A stretch of DNA of 9,331 nt from CS4-C045 sp964347545 (GTDB taxonomy: Bacteria > Planctomycetota > Planctomycetia > Pirellulales > UBA7805), in the NCBI GenBank assembly GCA_964347545.1, contig CAYFZZ010000339.1, forward strand, positions 1 through 9,331, given 5' to 3'. The notes beneath the pieces are model-generated. The model was given only the letters and a program-made list of their open reading frames with translations, searched no databases and had not been told where the DNA came from. Positions 6,245 through 9,331 of this stretch are shown here, one piece after another (positions within the stretch are counted from its first letter, which is position 1; every line of letters begins with the position of its first letter). A program made the position numbers and the translations under genes.

Positions 6245-6272
6245 GCGAAGGGCCGAAAGGTCCGCCCTTCGC
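6245..6272. repeat. Perfect 9-bp inverted repeat next to the receiver-gene start
   Basis: GCGAAGGGC (6245-6253) and GCCCTTCGC (6264-6272) form a perfect 9-bp inverted repeat with a 10-nt spacer. It lies 24-51 nt upstream of the ATG at 6221, so it would be in the leader as an operator or RNA hairpin. If translation starts at 6278 it is coding instead. No T-run follows. Confidence 0.5.
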
Positions 6273-6639
6273 TGACATCGTTGCAGCCCGCCCTGGCGTA
6301 CCTCGCTCCTTGTCCTCTCTCGTCGTCCCCCAGGCCATCGACGAACCAGCAATCTTCCGCTGGCCCCCGCAAGCGGAACAGACCCCGCGACCGCCATAAC
6401 CTCTGCCCACCGCAACAGCCCCCCGGCCCGAACCCGCAGTTCGCACCGGCAGGTAAAACCAACCACCACCACGGGGCATCGGTCAGGAAAATCGATTTAG
6501 ATCGGATGCAATGGATCTGCCGGATGCCGCCACGCACCAGCCTGGCCCAGGGACGGATCTCCCGAACCGTTCTGTCGCGGACACAATCGGGACGCGACCC
6601 AGGGCAGCCTCCCGCTCACCAAACGCACCCTTTCTATAG

Positions 6640-6658
6640 CCGGCTTCTGCCAAGCCGG
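6640..6658 (-). terminator. Short hairpin downstream of the thioredoxin/CAP-like gene
   Basis: CCGGCTT and AAGCCGG form a perfect 7-bp stem with a 5-nt loop, 52 nt past the stop of the thioredoxin/CAP-like gene. On the minus strand it is followed by CTATAGAAAGG rather than a T-run, so it is at best a weak or factor-dependent terminator or a 3'-end stabilising structure. Confidence 0.3.
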
Positions 6659-6710
6659 TCCGGCGCTCGTGATCCTGCAAATCCTGACGATCCTCTCCCC
6701 ACCGCGACCC

Positions 6711-7598
6711 TTACCCGCCAAAGATGCCGGTGGCGTACCAGATCCCGTTGCTGCCCCGCTGGATGTCATAGCCGTAGGCCGGCTGGGGGGAGCGGACCTG
6801 TTGCCAGTGGCCGGCCGACTGCCGCCAGCTGTGGACGCAGTCCAGACTGGCCGCCACCAGGCCCTGGCCGGGCCAACTTTCGGCACAGACTTCCACCGGA
6901 TGCCTGCCGCCGACCGCGGCCCAGATCCGCCGGAAACGGGCCTCCCAGCGGTGATGGCCCTGCCGGCGGAGCCGAGCCTGGTGGCGGGAATGGCCGCGGC
7001 ATTCATCCATCAACCGCGGATCCGCCGCTCCCACCGCACTGGCCGGGCGGTCGGGATGCATGCGGACCGCATAGACCATCGAACGTTGCGTGATCGAGCC
7101 GGGGGGGAGGTCCAGCAGAGTGCGGATTGAGCGGGGAGCGGCGTAGTTGGTGACGTAATAGACCGGGGGCTCGAAAGGCAAACAACTAACCGCTCGCCCA
7201 AAATACGGCGCCTCCCGATGCTGTAAGTCGACCACGGCCAGCCCCTCGCGGCCCCGCATGTGGACAAACGAGGGATGCCGCAGGAGGTCCACCGGACCCT
7301 CCTCCAACAAAACCGGCTCGCCCACCGCCAGCTTGACCCGCTCGTACCGAGCCAGCCGCCGCCTCACCCCCGGGTCGGTCAAACTGTGCTGCTGGAAGTG
7401 CCGCCCCGCGGCCGTGGCGGGCTGGCGGGCAAAGTAGATCAGCAACAGCCGACCCTGCTGGGCGGCGCGTTGATACGCCGCAGGGTAGTCGTGGCCCCAC
7501 ACCAGGCCGCCGTCGTCCCGCGCTTCCGGCAAATCAGCCGCCGCGCCCGCCGCGCCGCTCAGACAGATCACCAGCGTCAGTCGGCAGATTCCCGGCAT
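6711..7598 (-). CDS. Exported protein with thioredoxin-like fold lacking CXXC and a CAP/SCP-like C-terminus
   Basis: A 295-aa protein with a signal peptide (residues 1 to about 21: MPGICR, a hydrophobic stretch, cleavage near GAAA-D). Residues about 34-125 fit a thioredoxin-like fold: W35, a helix AYQRAAQQGR, the strand LLLIYFA, and late GREGLAVVDL. The active-site region reads RQPATAAG with no cysteine, so redox activity is unlikely. The C-terminal part (about 196-295) has features of a CAP/SCP domain: H215/H216 in a helix, VEVCAESW (235-242), SWRQSAGHW (257-265) and a final YGYDI ... GIWYATGIFG. The CAP reading is an inference from pattern. The start at 7598 has GAGG 6 nt upstream and gives a proper signal peptide; the frame extends to 7673, but that part is the upstream gene's terminator. 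Function is unknown; an extracytoplasmic or envelope role is likely. Confidence 0.7.
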   Translation of the reverse strand: MPGICRLTLVICLSGAAGAAADLPEARDDGGLVWGHDYPAAYQRAAQQGRLLLIYFARQPATAAGRHFQQHSLTDPGVRRRLARYERVKLAVGEPVLLEEGPVDLLRHPSFVHMRGREGLAVVDLQHREAPYFGRAVSCLPFEPPVYYVTNYAAPRSIRTLLDLPPGSITQRSMVYAVRMHPDRPASAVGAADPRLMDECRGHSRHQARLRRQGHHRWEARFRRIWAAVGGRHPVEVCAESWPGQGLVAASLDCVHSWRQSAGHWQQVRSPQPAYGYDIQRGSNGIWYATGIFGG

Positions 7599-7643
7599 GT
7601 TCCGCCTCGCGGACCGGCGCTGCCCCGCCAGCTCCCCCGCCAG

Positions 7644-7685
7644 AAAAAAAGGCGGAACGGGCTCGTTCGGCAAGCCCGCTCCGCC
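7644..7685 (-). terminator. Intrinsic terminator of the YTV-repeat protein gene
   Basis: On the minus strand a 13-bp stem (GGCGGAGCGGGCT pairing with AGCCCGTTCCGCC, one G-U wobble) with a 9-nt loop is followed at once by seven T residues. It begins 25 nt past the YTV gene stop. This is the only textbook rho-independent terminator in the window. It separates the YTV gene from the thioredoxin/CAP-like gene, whose ATG lies 46 nt further on. Confidence 0.9.
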
Positions 7686-7710
7686 CGCTCACAATCCAAC
7701 TTCGTCCCGC

Positions 7711-8877
7711 TCAGCACCCACAGCGTCGAGCACAGACGGGGACGGTCACCTTCTTGGGGACCAGCTTGCAGACGGTCACTTCCACTTCCTTTTCCACCTG
7801 CTCGGGAACACACACCGTGTACTCCACCGTCCGCTCTTCCGGAACCAGCTTGTAGCTGGTCACCGTGTAGGTTTCCGTCTTTTCCTGAGGGACACAGACG
7901 GTCCGGGTCACCTCGCACGACTTCACCTCGTCCACGTACTTGCAGACTTTCGTCTCGCAGGTGCGCTCTTCGGTGACCCACTCGCAGACCTTCACTTGCC
8001 GCGTCCGTTCTTCGGTCTTGCAGTCGGTCACCATGACCTGGCAAGTCCGTTCCTCGGGCTGGTAATGGCAAACCCGCACCTGCCGCGTCCGCTGCTCAGG
8101 CTTGCACACCGTCACGGTGTACTTGTAGGGGACCTCCTCGGTCACCTTTTCGTAAGCCGTGTAAGCGACCTCTTCGGTGACCAGGTTGGGGACCCACACC
8201 CGGCGGCAAACGGTCCGCGTGGCCGGGCCACAATCCGCACACGGATCGACGCAACCTCGCCGGCGGCAACGCCCGCACGGATCGCAGGGGACCTCGACCG
8301 TCTCGGTCTGCCAGCTGCCCCGGTCACAGGTCACTTTTCGCGTCTTCTGGACCGGCACGCACTTGACGACCTGGCAGGTCGTTTCGCGTTCTTCGTGATG
8401 AGCGACCTGGACGGTGTAGGTCTGCTCGACCGTCTTCCAGACCGGGACCTGGACCGTGTACTTCCGTTCTTCGGTCCGCGTCACGGGAACCTGAACCGTG
8501 TACTTCTGCTCGACCGTCTTCCACGAAGGGACACGCACCTGGTAGGTGTTCGAGACGGTTTCCCAGACCGGTTTGCGGACCGTGTACTGGATCGTCTCCG
8601 TTTTCTGCTGGGGAACCATCACCGTGCAGGTCCGCGTCCGCTCTTCGTGCTGAGCCACACATTTGTGCACCGTCACCTTCTGCTCGCGCGTCTCCTCGCG
8701 ATAGACGGTCTGCGTGACCATCCGCTTTTCCTGGACATACGTCGGCACCATCACCGTCCGCTCGACCATCACCGGCTCGGCGCAGGCGTCACAACAACCG
8801 CGGCGACAGCCGGCATCCACCGAGGCCACCGTCACCGCCAACAGGGCCAGCGCCGACATTGCGTGTCGCACCATCAT
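7711..8877 (-). CDS. Secreted cysteine-rich YTV-repeat protein (planctomycete-type)
   Basis: A 388-aa exported repeat protein. A signal peptide (1 to about 22) has a hydrophobic core SALALLAVTVAS and likely cleavage at VDA-G. The mature chain has 30 cysteines (about 8%). Residues 103-158 are four consecutive 14-residue units of form P-V-W-K-T-V-E-Q-x-Y-T-V-Q-V, the YTV repeat (Pfam YTV family, described from planctomycetes). A central cysteine cluster (198-216, C-x2-C-x2-C-x4-C-x3-C-x2-C) joins this cysteine-free block to a second repeat block (about 225-388) where the Tyr/Val strands carry regularly placed cysteines; the C-terminus is CARRCGC. Cysteine-rich YTV proteins have been proposed as planctomycete cell-wall or envelope components; disulfide cross-linking is inference. 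The start at 8877 has AAGGAG 6 nt upstream; a TTG at 8901 is less likely. The gene has its own terminator and probably its own promoter. Confidence 0.9.
   Translation of the reverse strand: MMVRHAMSALALLAVTVASVDAGCRRGCCDACAEPVMVERTVMVPTYVQEKRMVTQTVYREETREQKVTVHKCVAQHEERTRTCTVMVPQQKTETIQYTVRKPVWETVSNTYQVRVPSWKTVEQKYTVQVPVTRTEERKYTVQVPVWKTVEQTYTVQVAHHEERETTCQVVKCVPVQKTRKVTCDRGSWQTETVEVPCDPCGRCRRRGCVDPCADCGPATRTVCRRVWVPNLVTEEVAYTAYEKVTEEVPYKYTVTVCKPEQRTRQVRVCHYQPEERTCQVMVTDCKTEERTRQVKVCEWVTEERTCETKVCKYVDEVKSCEVTRTVCVPQEKTETYTVTSYKLVPEERTVEYTVCVPEQVEKEVEVTVCKLVPKKVTVPVCARRCGC
8404..8571 (-). repeat. Four tandem 42-bp coding repeats in the YTV gene
   Basis: Four in-frame units of 42 bp encode 14-residue repeats (residues 103-116, 117-130, 131-144, 145-158), each ending in Y-x-V-x-V. 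Units two to four share YTVQV exactly; units one, two and four keep W-x-T-V at the same place, and unit three has TRTEER instead. Near-identity at the protein level suggests recent duplication or selection for regular strand length. Confidence 0.85.
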
Positions 8878-9089
8878 CTTGCTCTCCTTTCCGCTTTCCA
8901 AAACCGTTACCCAAAACCGATCGATCTGGACCGGCTGTCCCCGCCCACCCGCGGGGTCGTCCCGACGGAGGGGCGGCTGGGGGGCTGGACCCGCCCGGAC
9001 ACGTAAATTAGCTGTCTTTCCTCAGCTCCATACTAATCCCGAAGCTCGCGCCTTGCCCAAACCTAAAACTTTCGCGCAAGCCAGCCTTG

Positions 9090-9117
9090 AATCTAGTCCA
9101 ACCCGACCTGCCGTCAA
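9090..9117 (-). promoter_or_regulatory. Candidate sigma70-type promoter for the YTV gene
   Basis: On the minus strand, TTGACG (9117-9112; five of six matches to TTGACA) and TAGATT (9095-9090; four of six to TATAAT) are separated by 16 nt. Transcription would start near 9083, giving a GC-rich leader of about 205 nt before the ATG at 8877. The -35 hexamer is identical to that of the dehydratase promoter. No better match was found closer to the gene. Confidence 0.45.
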
Positions 9118-9211
9118 GTGGTCAGGCCAGGAAAAATAGGCAAAAATCTCACCCCTGGCTGGCGGGGTAAAGAGCGACAAGGGGGCCCGCCCAGCGTCGG
9201 CCCCACCCCCG

Positions 9212-9331
9212 CCCAAAAAAGGACAGGCATAATCCGGCCAGTGCCTTTTACTGGGTCTTTCCTTCGTGCTCTTCGTGTCCTTCGTGGTTCCCTCCTTGAA
9301 AGGGCCCAAAAAGGACCCAAAAAAGGACAGG
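9212..9331. repeat. Short intergenic repeat cluster: 16-bp direct repeats around three 9-bp tandem units
   Basis: CCCAAAAAAGGACAGG occurs exactly at 9212-9227 and again at 9316-9331, with a partial copy CCCAAAAAGGAC overlapping the latter at 9305-9316. Between them, 9260-9286 holds three 9-bp units (TCCTTCGTG, CTCTTCGTG, TCCTTCGTG), which read CACGAAGGA / CACGAAGAG / CACGAAGGA on the other strand. I recall similar CACGAAGG-type tandem repeats scattered in intergenic DNA of many bacteria, but could not check this. The right-hand copy ends exactly at the window edge, so the element may continue. Confidence 0.7.

Larger units (their letters stand above)
6222..6710. other. 489-base region without a clear gene between the receiver and thioredoxin/CAP-like genes
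   Basis: Open frames here are arginine/proline/glycine-rich and show no family features, so I call none. The region holds an inverted repeat next to the receiver start (6245-6272), a hairpin after the upstream gene (6640-6658) and a perfect 10-bp palindrome AAATCGATTT at 6489-6498 in a small AT-rich patch. I found no convincing -35/-10 pair for the receiver gene; its promoter probably lies here but does not match the sigma70 consensus. Confidence 0.5.
8878..9331. other. 454-base gene-free region: promoter, GC-rich leader and repeats upstream of the YTV gene
   Basis: No credible gene is present. From the YTV gene outward the region holds a Shine-Dalgarno site (AAGGAG), two copies of CGGTTTTGG (8919-8911 and 8906-8898) 13 bp apart, GC-rich inverted repeats (CCCCGC-N6-GCGGGG at 8939-8956; GGGCGG-N14-CCGCCC at 8971-8996), a candidate promoter (9117-9090) and a repeat cluster (9212-9331). 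The upstream neighbour lies outside the window. Confidence 0.6.

Noticed and set aside
6222..6479. Longer receiver protein starting as far up as 6479.
   Set aside because: The added residues are glycine/arginine-rich with no domain; orthologue-like receivers begin a few residues before the first beta strand.
7599..7673. Longer start for the thioredoxin/CAP-like protein at 7673.
   Set aside because: The extra 25 codons fall partly in the YTV terminator stem and T-run and would bury the signal peptide.
7597..9006. A 469-codon plus-strand open frame antisense to the YTV gene, with repetitive H/L/D/R composition.
   Set aside because: Its repetitiveness only reflects the 42-bp repeats of the YTV gene on the other strand, and it runs through the YTV terminator and leader.
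9260..9286. CRISPR array suggested by regularly spaced short repeats.
   Set aside because: Units are 9 bp and directly adjacent without spacers, so this is a simple tandem repeat.
9022..9309. A small protein encoded across the repeat cluster (T-T-K-D-T-K-S-T-K-E motif).
   Set aside because: The motif is the translation of the 9-bp tandem DNA repeat, and the rest has no protein-like features.

Overview
The window looks like a planctomycete chromosome, most likely from the Pirellulales or a related order. It is GC-rich. Its most diagnostic gene encodes a secreted, cysteine-rich YTV-repeat protein, a family known almost only from planctomycetes. The type IV pilus / type II secretion ATPase cluster also has a typical planctomycete arrangement. 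Every gene I can support lies on the minus strand; the long plus-strand open frames are antisense shadows of GC-rich coding sequence. The organism assignment rests on protein families and was not tested by database search.

Layout in transcription order (right to left). At 9331-8878 there is a short repeat cluster (9-bp tandem repeats between copies of a 16-bp direct repeat), then a candidate sigma70-type promoter and a GC-rich leader. At 8877-7711 lies the YTV protein, ended by a textbook intrinsic terminator at 7685-7644. At 7598-6711 is a secreted protein with a thioredoxin-like fold that lacks CXXC and a C-terminal region resembling a CAP/SCP domain. A 489-base stretch without a clear gene follows, with two inverted repeats. 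At 6221-5754 is a stand-alone receiver-domain protein that has lost its phosphoacceptor aspartate. At 5571-5209 is a pterin-4a-carbinolamine dehydratase with a good promoter at 5707-5678 whose -35 box sits between the arms of a perfect 9-bp inverted repeat. A 399-base structured leader region carries a candidate promoter. The last block is a tightly packed pilus/secretion cluster: PilB/GspE-like ATPase (4809-3094), PilT (3091-1991), a second PilB/GspE-like ATPase (1987-263), and after a 134-nt gap with a possible terminator, the first 42 codons of a GspF/PilC inner-membrane protein (128-1, cut by the window edge).

How the genes work together. The two GspE-type ATPases, PilT and GspF/PilC are the cytoplasmic motor and inner-membrane platform of a type IV filament machine: assembly ATPases drive pilin polymerisation through the platform, and PilT drives depolymerisation. 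The gaps of 2 and 3 nt between the three ATPase genes imply one transcript and probable translational coupling. The second assembly ATPase has an N-terminal motif close to the MshEN cyclic-di-GMP-binding consensus and the first does not, so the two may be regulated differently. The other genes look like separate units. The YTV protein and the thioredoxin/CAP-like protein are both exported and may act at the cell envelope. The dehydratase recycles oxidised pterin cofactor; no partner hydroxylase is visible here.

I did not find a convincing wholly new multi-gene system. The most interesting points are the degenerate receiver, the architecture of the YTV protein, the thioredoxin/CAP-like fusion, the contrast between the two ATPase N-termini, and the operator-like inverted repeat over the dehydratase promoter.
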